From Polytrichum commune (lineage: Eukaryota > Streptophyta > Polytrichopsida > Polytrichales > Polytrichaceae): 64,000 bases of DNA. This document shows positions 8,434-19,476 of this stretch, in pieces. Location of the stretch: the NCBI GenBank assembly GCA_950295325.1, contig OX485807.1, positions 36,488,440-36,552,439 of the forward strand. Reading direction: 5' to 3'. The position numbers and the translations under genes are program-made. The first letter of the stretch is position 1. Each line of letters starts with the position of its first letter. The notes under the pieces are model-generated. The model was not told the DNA's origin. It saw only the letters and a list, made by a program, of their open reading frames with translations, and searched no databases.

Positions 8434-10918
8434 CTACTTGCAAGCAGGAAGTGGGGCACCACAGAGACCTTTGTTGCCTGGCCGAAACGATGATACAGGT
8501 AAACTGCTCCAAGCTTTACCCTTTGGTATGGGTCCGGAGAGATCGTTGTAAGCCAGTTGAACGTCATTGATGTATTGAATAGCGGAGAAATTGGACGGAA
8601 TTCCTCCGGTGAGGAAGTTGTGAGACAAGTCCAGGATGAAGATACTTTGCAGAGCTCCAAGACTGCCCGGAATGTGGCCTGTCAGCTTGTTGCGTGACAG
8701 GTTAAGATCACCCAGGTACTGTGCACCTCCCAAGTGCTGGGGGATTGATCCCGTGAGAGCATTCCCACCCAAATGCAGGTAGAAAAGATTCTTCCAAGTG
8801 CTAACCTCATCGGGTATACTGCCTGTCAGCTTGTTATTGGAGAAATCAACATAGTAGAGATTCGTGATAGGCTGAACTGCAGCAACAAGGTTTACTGGGA
8901 ATGGCCCTGGTATTTGATTGTTGCTCACATCAAGTTGAGACAGTGAAATCGAATTGAAGTTTGCTGGAAATGGCTGGGTGAGGTGGTTGTAAGAGAGGTT
9001 GAGTTGCGACAGATTTTGCATTTGACCCAGGAATTTAGGCACTCCACCTGCAGTATCCAATAAAACAAAGGTGAGGAGCCACAACAATATTTACTTTCTC
9101 AGATCATCACTTCCCAAAAGCGCATAGAATCCTCGCATGCCTCAGCACTTCTATGAATGCACCAAAGCTCATCCAACAAGAGTGTGAAAGATACAACAGA
9201 TTATACCTGTAAGTTTATTATGCGACAAATCGAGCGACTGGAGAGTCTCAAAGGAAGCCATCCACGTTGGGAGGGCCCCTGCAAAGTTATTACCACTCCC
9301 GCTGATCTGCCATATCTGAGAAGTATTGTGGGGCACAAGAGACCCAATTTGGTGCAAGTCAGACAACTGATTGTAATCCACTGCGAATGAGAAAAGGTTG
9401 GCGTACGAGGCCGGAATTCCGCCTGTCAACTTGTTGTATGACACGTAAAGTGACCCGCCCTTGAGGTTACCCAACGCCGGCGGAAGTGAACCTGCACAAA
9501 TCGAAGGTCGATCCTGTCGTCTTAGATCGGAGCTGGTTGAACCCATCCTTTTAAACGGTTGTCAGATATCCTAAAGATGAAAATTCAGAACGAGGAGGAC
9601 AAAACCAGCAACAAAGTAAGACACCAATTAATCACATACCTGTCAACAAGTTATTGTTCAAGGTGATGTAGACGTTAGTGGTCTTGAAATTTCCCCAGGA
9701 GGCAGGAATGGATCCAGTGATGTTGTTGTAGGATAGATCAATCGACTGGAGTTGCGGTGCCCCAGAGAGGTCAGGAAGGGGCCCAGTGAGGAAGTTCATA
9801 TTGCACGTTATATAGGTAATGTTCTGCAACTGGCCAAATGCCTTCGGAAGGGTCCCAGTGAAGGCGTTGTTGCTAAGGTCCACGAAGTTGAGGCTAGTAA
9901 GCTCGCCTACTTCTGCCGGGATGTGACCTGACAAAGAATTACTGCCCAGGAAGAGGTAGAGTAGTTTCTTCAGGTTTCCGATCGCTGCCGGAATGGGCCC
10001 GGACAATTGATTGGAAGACATGTCGAGACTCGTCAACGCTGGGAATTGGGTGACCCATGTGGGAAATGGCCCTTTGATCTGGTTTATGCCTACCCCAAGC
10101 TGTGTCAGCTTCGTCAACTTGGAGGACAAGCATGGCGGGAGAGACTTGAGGCCAGCCCCCGAAATGGTCAAGGTGGTGAGCTCCACGAGGTTGCAGAACG
10201 TGGCCGGCATGCCATTTGTGAAGAAAGCGCCGTAAAGGGTAAACGACTGAAGCTTCGTGAGCTGGCCGAGGGAGGATGGAATCTCTCCTGTGAATTGGCC
10301 GCCCTCGAGATCGAGCGTGACGAGCTTGCGCAAGTTGCCCCATTCCTTAGGAAGCGGTGCACTGAAGTTTACGTTATACATATTCAAGTTTTGGAGCTCA
10401 CTCAAGCTTCCTAGGATAGCGCCCACATTCTTGGCCTTGGGCTTCACCGAGAAGTTCCCTCCTCGTTGAATGGGGGCCACGCTGACTGTCAGGTTCACCA
10501 CTCGTCCGGTGCTGCTGCAACCAACTCCCTGCAAAAGTTCATAGTAACCATCTCACCATCATCAACACTTGCAGCAATCCATGATCCATTCAGGGACTCC
10601 GACAAAAGTGAAATAATTGCAACCACATTGATATTTCCACTTGATCTTCTGAGGGTGCAAAATTTTGTGACCACTGAGCACAATGCTAGAGTGATTGGAT
10701 TAACATACAAACTAGTTCTGCGCTACCTGATAAGAGCAACAATCTCTTTTGCTGGTCCATGTAGTGAGCACTCCACTGTAATCCAGAAACTGCGTCTTGA
10801 ATTCTAAGAGCGCCTCTCCGTCTTGCTTATAGCATTTCGCTTCACAAGCAGAGAATATCCCGCACACGACCACCAATAGTACCACCCAGCCCCCTGGCTG
10901 GGTTGCTATGCTTGCCAT
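8434..10918 (-). CDS. LRR gene B: secreted LRR ectodomain-only protein (659 aa, 4 exons)
   Basis: Coding exons are 10918-10727, 10528-9640, 9491-9207 and 9047-8434 (192+889+285+614 nt), joined by three GT-AG introns of 198, 148 and 159 bp; introns 2 and 3 are phase 1. The product has the same plan as A and C: signal peptide (MASIATQPGGWVVLLVVVCG), N-cap DCCSYQGVGC, about twenty LRRs, and C-cap GLCGAPLPACK with no membrane anchor or kinase. It is the most diverged copy in exon 2 and lacks one codon there. It keeps the canonical GTATGT donor at intron 2. An upstream in-frame extension to 11047 exists only in B, so the Met at 10918 aligned with A and C is preferred. A TATA-like box (11288-11296), a candidate 5' UTR intron and an AATAAA flank it. 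A role in apoplastic recognition is inference. Confidence 0.88.
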
Positions 10919-11004
10919 CCCGATTCGTTTGTTGCAGTCTTCCCAAAACCTTGACAAGGACAATACTAAGTGTCTCACTGGTGGTTTTGCACCTGGTTCA
11001 CTTC

Positions 11005-11203
11005 CTGGTTGCAGGCCAAGAGACAAGTTCAACAGAATTATAAACAAGATAATGCGCTTCCGGAATGTACAAAACTTGCCTACTCATGAATTCTGGAGAT
11101 TCATGTTGGTCAAGACCTTTGAGATTTAAGGGAAGAATGGCCGGATAGCCACCTGGGGCACATGACGTGACATACAAGCAGAAATCCAGAGTGTAATTCC
11201 TAC
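11005..11203 (-). other. Candidate 5' UTR intron of gene B
   Basis: Donor GAAAG|GTAG at 11203 and acceptor AACCAG|GAAGTG at 11005 on the minus strand correspond to the conserved site pair upstream of A and C. The length differs (199 versus 149 bp), as expected for an intron. Confidence 0.45.
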
Positions 11204-11957
11204 CTTTCCTTGACTCGGCACTAGAATGCAATTAATGCAACGTGACACTTCAGTAGAGATCACAATGACCGGATCACAAGAGCATAGGTATATATACTCG
11301 GTAAGCGAGTTGTGATAGTACAATGGGTGTTCTTGAAGAATGTACTCTATGATCGATGTCCTTCAAGAATGTGACTTACAACCTAGCTGCTTCATGAAGA
11401 CTGACCCTTGCTGCAGATTCACCAATTTATACCACATGAGTCACAAAACAAACCACTCGGTCCACCAGTGTCAGAACAACAACATGACGAATAAACATTG
11501 CTGTGGAGGATCTTGACTATTCGATTCAAGCAGCTGGGACGCGGAGGCTGGGCAGGCTGCTAACTTACTAACCAACTTGAATCTTCAGTTTTGAACCTTG
11601 AGCCCAAAGCACCAAATGTACACATCGTCAAGCGGGGCCAAAGGGTCACATCACCTGATGACTCTATCAGTTCGATCCTGCGCTGGTTCTATATTGCTTG
11701 CTTCAAGAGTCTAATTTAAGACTGAAGAACCACTCCTTCATGTCTACACGACAAGGGCCCTGGTATTATCTAGGAGCGTTGTAGATGGCACCCCCGGGTG
11801 ATTGTCGGACATCTACCATTCTTGTAGATATGAGACAGAGGTGATGACCTTGAGGGCTCCTGTGCACGTCTACACGCACGCAGCTGTGATGACCTGGCAC
11901 ACCGCTGAAAACAGCCACAAACGAGTACATTTGGGTCTTTGAAGGGATCTTCCTCAT
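11204..11957. other. 5' flank of gene B
   Basis: This is non-coding. Parts align weakly with the A flank, for example GACTCTATCAGTTCGATCCT near 11660 against 5445-5470, which shows the tandem duplication that made A and B was older and larger than the genes alone. Confidence 0.5.
11288..11296 (-). promoter_or_regulatory. Possible TATA box of gene B
   Basis: The minus strand reads GTATATATAC, 85 to 93 bp upstream of the candidate 5' UTR donor, a suitable distance for a short first exon. No experimental support is available, and TATA-like runs are common in this AT-rich sequence. Confidence 0.3.
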
Positions 11958-12172
11958 GTGAGGGCCCACACACGTTCGAACCCATCGATTTGGACACGGA
12001 CTTTGGTAAGCCAAGGTAAAAGAATTTTGACCTCGACATGTGCATAACTTCAAGGAGCTTCTTTTTAAGGTCGGTCTCTCTTTACTTGGGCACAATTGTC
12101 CGTTCTTAATTTCGATCCAAGATGACGGTTTTGCAAGGCTTCGAACCAATGTATATGTTTGACGAAGTTTTT
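11958..12172. repeat. Left inverted-repeat arm of hAT remnant
   Basis: The reverse complement aligns with 13647-13860 over roughly 200 bp with scattered mismatches and small gaps. Confidence 0.65.
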
Positions 12173-12694
12173 GCAAGTTTTTCTCTTTTGACACGCAAAA
12201 ACTTGCACAAAAAAAAATGCAAGTCAATTGACACGCACAATCTAGAAATTGACACGTACTGTGACTTGTGAAGAAAAAAACCACACGTCAATTGACACAC
12301 TAGAAATTGAAATGACACGTATTACTTGAGTACTATAAAGTGCAACTCAAGTACCCGGAAAACATAACCCATAACAGTAGGAGAACTTCCTACACTCACT
12401 CACATACTTAAGTTCAACTTTGCTCTTGCAATTTCCTTTGTAACTGGGAGCTAAGACGGTGATCGGAGAGCAAGACTAACTAGGAACATGGCGAGGCAAA
12501 TGTTCGTATCACCGTGGTGCTTGCACATCCTCCACTCCATATAAGTTTTTTCTTGCTTCCAACCAATGTGAGTTTTTCTTGCTTTCAACCAAAGTTGTTT
12601 TGAGCAATTCCCTTTGAATCGCAAAGCTCCCTTGTTGAAAGCATATGAATCCCTTTGAGCTTTCTTGGAGCTGGAGAGGCTTCTTATTGCAAAA

Positions 12695-13459
12695 ATGACG
12701 CAAAAGTGGCACGAAGATCAACGCCTGCTTTTGGTTAGGATTTTATCCGGGAATGTACCTATGTTTGGTCGTACAAGCAAGAATTTGGGAAAATTCTCGA
12801 GGGAATCTGCAAAAAATCTTCAATTGAGTTATGAAAATAATACGGGAGATCGGATTATTCATGCATTGGCAACCGATGGGCCCAATGAACTACAACAATG
12901 CGTATTGTTGGGTGCATCTTATGTGCAAAGAGTTGTTCATGCTTTGAATGATCGTTTCCCAGACCTTCCAATATTCAATGCGGCCAAATTTTTCAGCCCT
13001 CGTAATTATCCAAGCGATGATAGTGACTGAATCACAAATACCGAATTGTGGCTCGAAAGGATATTGTTGAAGTTTCAATACACTGAAGAAGAGAGTGACA
13101 TCTGTAAGGGAGAACTCTTAGAATTTACGGAAACACTTCGACATGAGTGTGAGAACAAAACGATATTTGAGGCTTGGCGCATATGTGGTAGCAATTTGGA
13201 ATGGCACACAAATTGGCCTAAACTTATGCAACTTTGGCAAAAAATTATACTCATTCCATCAAGTATAGTTATTTGTGAGAGAGGATTTTCCAAACAAAAT
13301 GCAATCAAAAGCCACTTGCGCAATAAGTTGAACTTGAAGACCCTTGATGCTCTTATGCGGGTTTATCTTTGTGGGCTTGAAGTGGATGCAATGGATTGGG
13401 CTACCATCTTCAACATTTGGAGAAACATGCGAGACCGAAGGATACTTACGCTCGATTGA
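12695..13459 (+). pseudogene. hAT transposase, C-terminal part, one in-frame stop
   Basis: One frame continues from 12665 to the TGA at 13459, broken only by a TGA at 13028-13030. Beyond the break it reads NWPKLMQLWQKIILIPSS, CERGFSKQNAIKSHLRNKL and LKTLDALMRV, the hAT-family C-terminal dimerisation region (ZNF862/KIAA1586-like form). The N-terminal DNA-binding finger and much of the catalytic domain are not found upstream, so this is about the last 250 residues of a longer protein. The first ATG in the frame is at 12695. Hosts normally keep such remnants only as decaying transposons; a single stop suggests moderate age. Confidence 0.75.
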
Positions 13460-13646
13460 TAGTTTTTTTTTGTTACAAATCAAGTTTGTTTTTTATTATT
13501 CAAAATATTAGTTTTCTAAAATATTGTGTAAGCCAAAAATTGAGGTGACATTTTGGACTAAAATGTAGATGTCAATTGACATTCATTTTTGCTTTTTGAA
13601 AACGTCACGTGACACTTTGGATTTGAGGTTGAATGTCACATGAAAT

Positions 13647-13860
13647 TTGTCAAACATACACACTGCTTCGAACCTCCTTTTCCGATCAAAGTTGGAAATG
13701 GACTAATTTAACCCAAAATAGAGGGACTGCCCTTGAAACAAAGCTCCTCGAAGTTAGGCACATGTCAAGGTCAAAATTTATTTACCTTGGCTTACCAAAT
13801 TCCATTTCCACGATGGTGGTTTAAAACATGTGTGGCATCCCCTTCATGTGGAAGTCACAC
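13647..13860. repeat. Right inverted-repeat arm of hAT remnant
   Basis: Inverted partner of 11958-12172. Its outer end also contains GTAGAAGTTGGAGAACGTGA, which recurs in the A and C gene flanks (about 5887 and 43067). Confidence 0.65.
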
Positions 13861-15190
13861 ATGTTCGACATCAGTAGAAGTTGGAGAACGTGAAAAAAAA
13901 CCATATAATACCCACAAAGTGTTCTCCCTCTTGACTAAGACACATTTGGTGTACAAGAAAATGCCATATTCTCAGTAATATGACATTTTGGCCTCAAATG
14001 TCGTACAATTGAGTTTTTTTCAAGAAACATGGCTTATTTCAATGGAAACGCCATTTTGTATACATAATTGAATTTACATACTTATGAAACAACAAATACA
14101 TTGGAGAAATGTGCTCACAAGATTCATCAAGTTCACAACGTTCTACAAGATTCCCTTGCAAGTTCCAAATACTAATCAAATATGAGCCTTGAAGTAAATG
14201 TGGATCCCATCGGTTGTGCACATTAAATACCTCTAATATATGACAAACCATACCTAAAAAATGTCATTTTACAAGTGTTCTAGTCATAGTATGGAGTTAA
14301 ATTAACACTAGAAAGTTTAGTCATTGTGAAATACGTTGTATAGTCAAGGTGTCAAATAATCGAGTTTTCAAATAAAGAGGTTAAAATGGGCAAAGGATAT
14401 GCTACCCCCTACGAGCTTTTCTAGGGGACCCTAACAGGTTAGAATGTGCCCGGCCATGAAGAAAGCCCTTGCCAGATTGGTGACTTTAGCTGTAATCATC
14501 CAACGCATTTTCGTCCATCTCCGTGCAGGTGGACAATGGAAAGACAGTAGCACCTACGACATACAAAGTGGCATTTTCCTTAGTTATGTCATGTGTCATG
14601 CATATTGGAATTCAAATCATGTCACTCAAAACATGTCATGCAGCTCATGTCATGTCGAGTTTTCCGGATCTAAGATCTGGTTCAGATGGAGCCAACGTTG
14701 TATTTGATGTATTTTTGGGTTATTACCTCGAGTATGTGTTGTGCGTGATATGATATGCGGATCGATAGTATGGTTTCTTAGAGAACACCACATTCATTGT
14801 CATTTTGATGTTTGATCAACTCTCTCCTAAAGCATGTTTAGCATTTTGATGTTTGCACAACTCTCTGAATCACACCCAACTCTCAGCCACCACAAACTTG
14901 TTGAATTTAGGGTTTGCTCATACACACATAGAGTGTCGACACAACAAGTACTTTAGGGATTCATATCCACATAGTTGAGGGTTTAGGATCCATCAACAAT
15001 TTCAATTTTCATCTGCACATGTCATATGGTGGATGCCCAAAGGTATGACCTTTAAGTGATCATCCTTGTCCAATGGCACATGGGAGACTCCAGTCACTGT
15101 GGCACCTGGACAATGACCTCCACCAAACTGATTTTGTTGCAGATTAGGCCAAGCAAGGTGACCTCATCATGGAGATGAGTGACAGAGTCC
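13861..15190. other. Intergenic, nothing recognised
   Basis: AT-rich sequence with short frames only. I see no conserved motif, inverted repeat or gene. Confidence 0.5.
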
Positions 15191-16544
15191 AAACCCCCCC
15201 CCTCTTGGTGAATTTTTCTTCCAAGACTTGGTATGGACAGATCACGTGACGCATGGGAAGGGAAAATACAAGACGTCGAGATTGGCTGTGATTTATTGGG
15301 ATAGACTTCACGATTTCATTCAGAAAGAGCAACACCACATTCTTTATCCATGCAAATACACCAAAGAAATCATAAGGGTGAACTTGCCCAATTTATTGAG
15401 ATTCCCACGTGCAAACAGTGCGGCTATGGTTGTGAAGTTTATCATTCTCAATATTGAATTGTCATGAAAATCCATGTCCTTCAGGCTTTTGTTGGTTGTG
15501 ACTATTGGACTGGAACTTGGTCTTTAGAGCATTTCACATTCACCTCTGTAAAGACATATAATCAATGCAAGATACCTATATCATTCCACAATGTCTTTCA
15601 TCAAAATGTTGTGTTATTCTTAATAATATTCAAATATCATTCATATTTCATTCAATGCAATCTTTACTACAAATATGATTATTGCTCACCTTCGACATGT
15701 ACAAATTATACACCACTAATGCATTGGATGATTGTCTTCATTGGGCCTAGCAAATACAAATGCAACTTTGGTCCTAAAGACAAGACATAAATTATGCCAC
15801 ATGACATGCAAACACACCTGAAATACACACATAGAAAAGGAAGAAGAACATCCTTACCCAAAAGATAAAAACGAGGTAGGAAGGTCATACATGAATATGA
15901 CTCATTTCCTATGAACAAAACATCTGCAGCAAAGGTGATGAAGTGTATTGGGGAAACCTTGGCTGGAAACTCCATCAAGTGGGGTGTCAACGGGCTTTTG
16001 TTGCAAAACAACCATACCTCGATAGTGCTTTGTGTGTGTTGATATTTGAGAACACCAAACACTTGAATACCCACAACAAGCTTTGCTATGGCACAATGGT
16101 TAGTGGGACTAGGTAAGCCTTCAGGGTTGGACTTTCAGAAGAATTGAAGATGAAAATAGCTCAAATGCATGCGTTTGGAGTCTCACCTACTTAGATCATG
16201 CAACAACACACAAAGGAAGTGTGAGTTGGCCATTTCCAATGGTTTTGTCACCCGCAATACAATTTTGTTGCCGGTGGACGTGAGGAACATTTGTCGAAAG
16301 CTAGCAGAGGAGCTTTGGGAACAACATCCGTCTGACCCAGTCAGCATGTGAATGTGGGTAATGGAGAACCTTGAAAATATGTTCTATTATCAAAAGCATT
16401 TATTCTTGGACATTAATTCACAAGTACCAAACGACTCCCCTTTCACTCCTGGCGTCCAATCTGAGTGGCAACTGGAGATGATGGTGAAATTTGGACAAAA
16501 GTGCTTTGTCTATTGATGTTATTTTTGAGACAAGCCAAACTTTG

Positions 16545-16733
16545 GTAAGCCATACTTTAGTGTCCTTCATCAATATTTCATGTCATTCAATGTGTTTCAT
16601 ATCATATCCGGTATTCGCACTTCCAAATTTGTGTCATTCCATCTTATTCATTCACTAACTTGTGTATTGATAAATTGGCAGTAGTAATTGCAAATTTTCT
16701 ACTTTATATAATCCACACATGGCGGTGCTGCAG
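16545..16733 (+). other. Intron inside the MULE transposase remnant
   Basis: Removing GTAAGC ... CTGCAG (189 bp) joins SIDVIFETSQTL to NPLYTIMVFNEW in frame, as expected for a continuous MULE catalytic domain. A second intron probably starts at about 16934 (AG|GTATTC). Confidence 0.6.
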
Positions 16734-17549
16734 AATCCGCTGTACACAATCATGGTATTCAATGAATGGAGAAATGACATACTTGTGGCCTTCTTCGTCA
16801 TATCCCGCATTCGCGAACAAAATTTGCATCATGTTCTTCAAGCACTTCACCATAGAGTTCACACACTCAAGGGAGATTGGACTCTTTCTTTGATCATTGT
16901 CAATAATGTCCAAGCAGGAATCAACAGTTTGAGGTATTCATGGTTTTGCATCCCTTTTTTTTATATTCGTCGTCCCATATCGGTCTTTCATTTCTCTTAT
17001 ACCAATCTTGCACAACATTGTATGGTTAGAGGCCAAGATTTTCTTGTGTCCACGGGGAGATCACTCCATTGTAAAGTTGAACAACCAAATGCAAACACAT
17101 TACATATACAAAATCCTACTTTCTACATAAAGCATCACCAAAATGGGTCAATATTTTATCAAATTTTTTCATGAGTAGATATATACAATACCTATTACAT
17201 CGTAAACAATGACAACTAAATTTGATGATTTGTTTTTTTATAGAACATACCGTTTCTAACTAGAACGACGTAGAATTGAACTAAAAAAAGTACTAAAAAA
17301 TTTGAAGATGACGAAAAACTTCAAAAACATATACAAAAGATACTATCAATGATTATGTATGTATAGAAAAAATATCATAAATTTTAAAATTATCTATGAC
17401 ATGTAATATAAGGGTAGCAAACTTTGTCCGTACGTGGTGTTCAACTTGACAATAGAGTGACCTCCTTGTGCTTGTGTCTATGGCATGTCTGGAAGTCTTG
17501 GGCTGAGAATGCAATTAAGAAGATATTTGCGGTTGTTGAGAGGGCAATT

Positions 17550-18162
17550 GGGTGCAAGCATGGTAAAGTGGACCAAAAAAAATGCTTTGGTATACTAAAA
17601 CCATAATTTTTTTGGTCAAAGGCCTAAAAGTAGTAGCAAAGAGTTATTTAAATTGGAATTTTTTTATGATGACCTCTATTGTTGTGTTAAATACTCAAAT
17701 GTAGAATATCAAGTTGAGATCTTCAGTACTTAGCATCAAAAGTGATGCTAAAAAACAAATGGTTGAGTCTGGTTTTGGATGTAGATTTCATGACCTTAAT
17801 TATTTTGAAGTTAGAATTTTTTTTATATTCCTTGAATTCATTATCTACTTGAGGGCATCACCACAAAACTTTGTAAAAAACCATCAATTTAATGTAATTT
17901 TATCATATTTTAAACAAATTTTAGACAATCACTTATGCAATATCACCTACTTGCACGCCACTTGTACCGTCTTCTAAAATAGGTAGATTTTTCTTGAAAT
18001 TTTTTTGTCATCATAAATTGCTTGGCTTTGTAGATCAAGATGTTTTTAAAATGTCTATGGTTTATTTCTTCACAAAATTCAAAGTTAGTACATAAAATTG
18101 AATCACTTTCACTTAACACTAGGTAGGGATCAGAAGTTGTCCACTTTACCGTGCTTGCACCC
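17550..18162. mobile_element. 613-bp terminal-inverted-repeat element inserted in the MULE
   Basis: The ends are inverted copies of a 24-bp repeat starting GGGTGCAAGC with one mismatch. Each side is flanked by AATT (17546-17549 and 18163-18166). Removing the element and one AATT rejoins the MULE reading frame exactly (GTTGAGAGGGCAATT to GTCCTTCAGATG). The interior is AT-rich and non-coding. The superfamily is uncertain: a 4-bp AATT duplication fits none of the common plant types well. Confidence 0.85.
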
Positions 18163-18790
18163 AATTGTCCTTCAGATGTTTGGAGACATAATGTACAGAA
18201 GAAGGTGCAAGGTTGATGAGGACCCAGTCGATTGGGCTATCCGACATCTTAATATAATAATGAACACCAAACCGCGGGTTGTGGCGTTCATCAAGTACAT
18301 GGATGACTCTTGGAGATCCAAACAACAATGTGGTGTGTTGGAGCGTAACACATTCCGCATGTTGGCCAAAACACAAATGTTGCCATTAAATCATATCATT
18401 CCAATTTAAAAAGTAATCTCAATTCTTCAAAGGAGACGTTTGTGGAAAGGCGTATGGATTGACTAATCTATCATCTAATGGGAGATGTTGTTACACACTA
18501 CTGGTATAGTGTGCAGTGCAAGGCGTTTGGATTCATACACCACACCAAACATGAAGGTATGGTCGTAATAACGATCATTAGGGCTATTGCCATACCTGAT
18601 ACGAACGCCCTCATTTGTGCGGACGAAGATGTTGCTTATATTGGATCCATTAACAACCGTTCTAAGGTCTGGAGCATTCATTCTCCGAAATCCGAGTGGG
18701 CCCAATGTGATCGCCCCGTTGCACAAGAGGGCATGATATACAAACACACTGTGAAGATCTTTAAAATGTCGCATCCCCATGTTGAGGACG

Positions 18791-19476
18791 GCGTCATTTT
18801 TTGTGAAGTAGGCACCAAACACGGCATTGACCGTGGAACTTTGTTATCGCAGTGTTTTGCCAAACATCTCAACAACCAATTCATCTCGACCCACATTCCA
18901 CGCAATCCACAATCGGCATTATTCGTGCAGACCTGCATGACAATGTCTTACACATTGGTAAGGATGAAGAACACACTGCCGGTGGGTCTGTGGACCCAAT
19001 TCTAATTGACTCTCAAGATCCCGATGACATGATCACCAATATAGCAGTGGGAGATGCCAAAACCCAATCGACCTATCATAGGAGCAATTATCGCAGTCTG
19101 GGCCTAAGACAAAAGCACATGACATCTATGTTGACTTGACGAGGATGACCGACGAGTATCCAACACTCCAAGATTATTTATTTGCAAACTTGAGACACAT
19201 ACAAGGGAAGCAAATTTAGTTGATTGCTCGGGGGGTTGCCACAATGGATATCTTCCCACCACTAATTTTTTTCATGAAAGATGGGTGACAACTCTCTCAA
19301 ACGCCATTGAAGTTTATTGGAGATGCCGTTGTGGAGGAATAAATTATCCCTGCATATTGCATAGTACTCATGTAATTATTGCATTAATTGTTCTTCAATG
19401 TATCTTCTACACGTCATTTTATGGAAAATGATGTCCATATAAGATCTTCAACTCCTTCGTTGTCATCATGTGTCCT
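18791..19476 (+). other. MULE 3' remnant and flank
   Basis: The reading frame after the SWIM region is kept in pieces to about 19140. After that the sequence is AT-rich and non-coding up to the LTR-like element. I found no MULE terminal inverted repeat. Confidence 0.45.

Larger units (their letters stand above)
11958..13860 (+). mobile_element. hAT-type transposon remnant between long inverted repeats
   Basis: A transposase remnant lies between inverted arms at about 11958-12172 and 13647-13860. The arms share, in opposite orientation, TTACCTTGGCTTACCAAA and GTCAAACATA, among other blocks. Nested inverted words (GTCAATTGACA) occur near 12220-12300 and 13570. Exact termini and an 8-bp target duplication were not found, so the limits are approximate. 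Confidence 0.6.
15228..18790 (+). pseudogene. Broken multi-exon MULE transposase with SWIM-type finger
   Basis: Segments of a Mutator-like transposase appear in order: an N-terminal region at 15228-15467 (YWDRLHDFIQKEQ, LRFPRANSAAMVVKF); a linker at 16136-16512 (EELKMKIAQMHAFGVS, then PFTPGVQSEWQLEMM); the catalytic region with SIDVIFETSQTL at 16513-16544 and NPLYTIMVFNEW ... REQNLHHVLQALHHRVHTLK at 16734-16930; LCLWHVWKSWAENAIKKI near 17460-17520; MFGDIMYRRRC from 18177; and a SWIM-like WAQCDRPVAQEGMIYKHTVK near 18700-18755. The SWIM Cys-x-Cys is now CDR and the Cys-x-His is now YKH, so zinc binding is lost. Frameshifts, stops and a 613-bp insertion (17550-18162) confirm it is dead. A clean intron splits the catalytic region. 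Recognition is from remembered family patterns and was not searched. Confidence 0.7.

Noticed and set aside
10007-10414. 135-codon plus-strand frame antisense to gene B exon 2
   Set aside because: Shadow of the LRR coding sequence; similar shadows occur opposite A and C.
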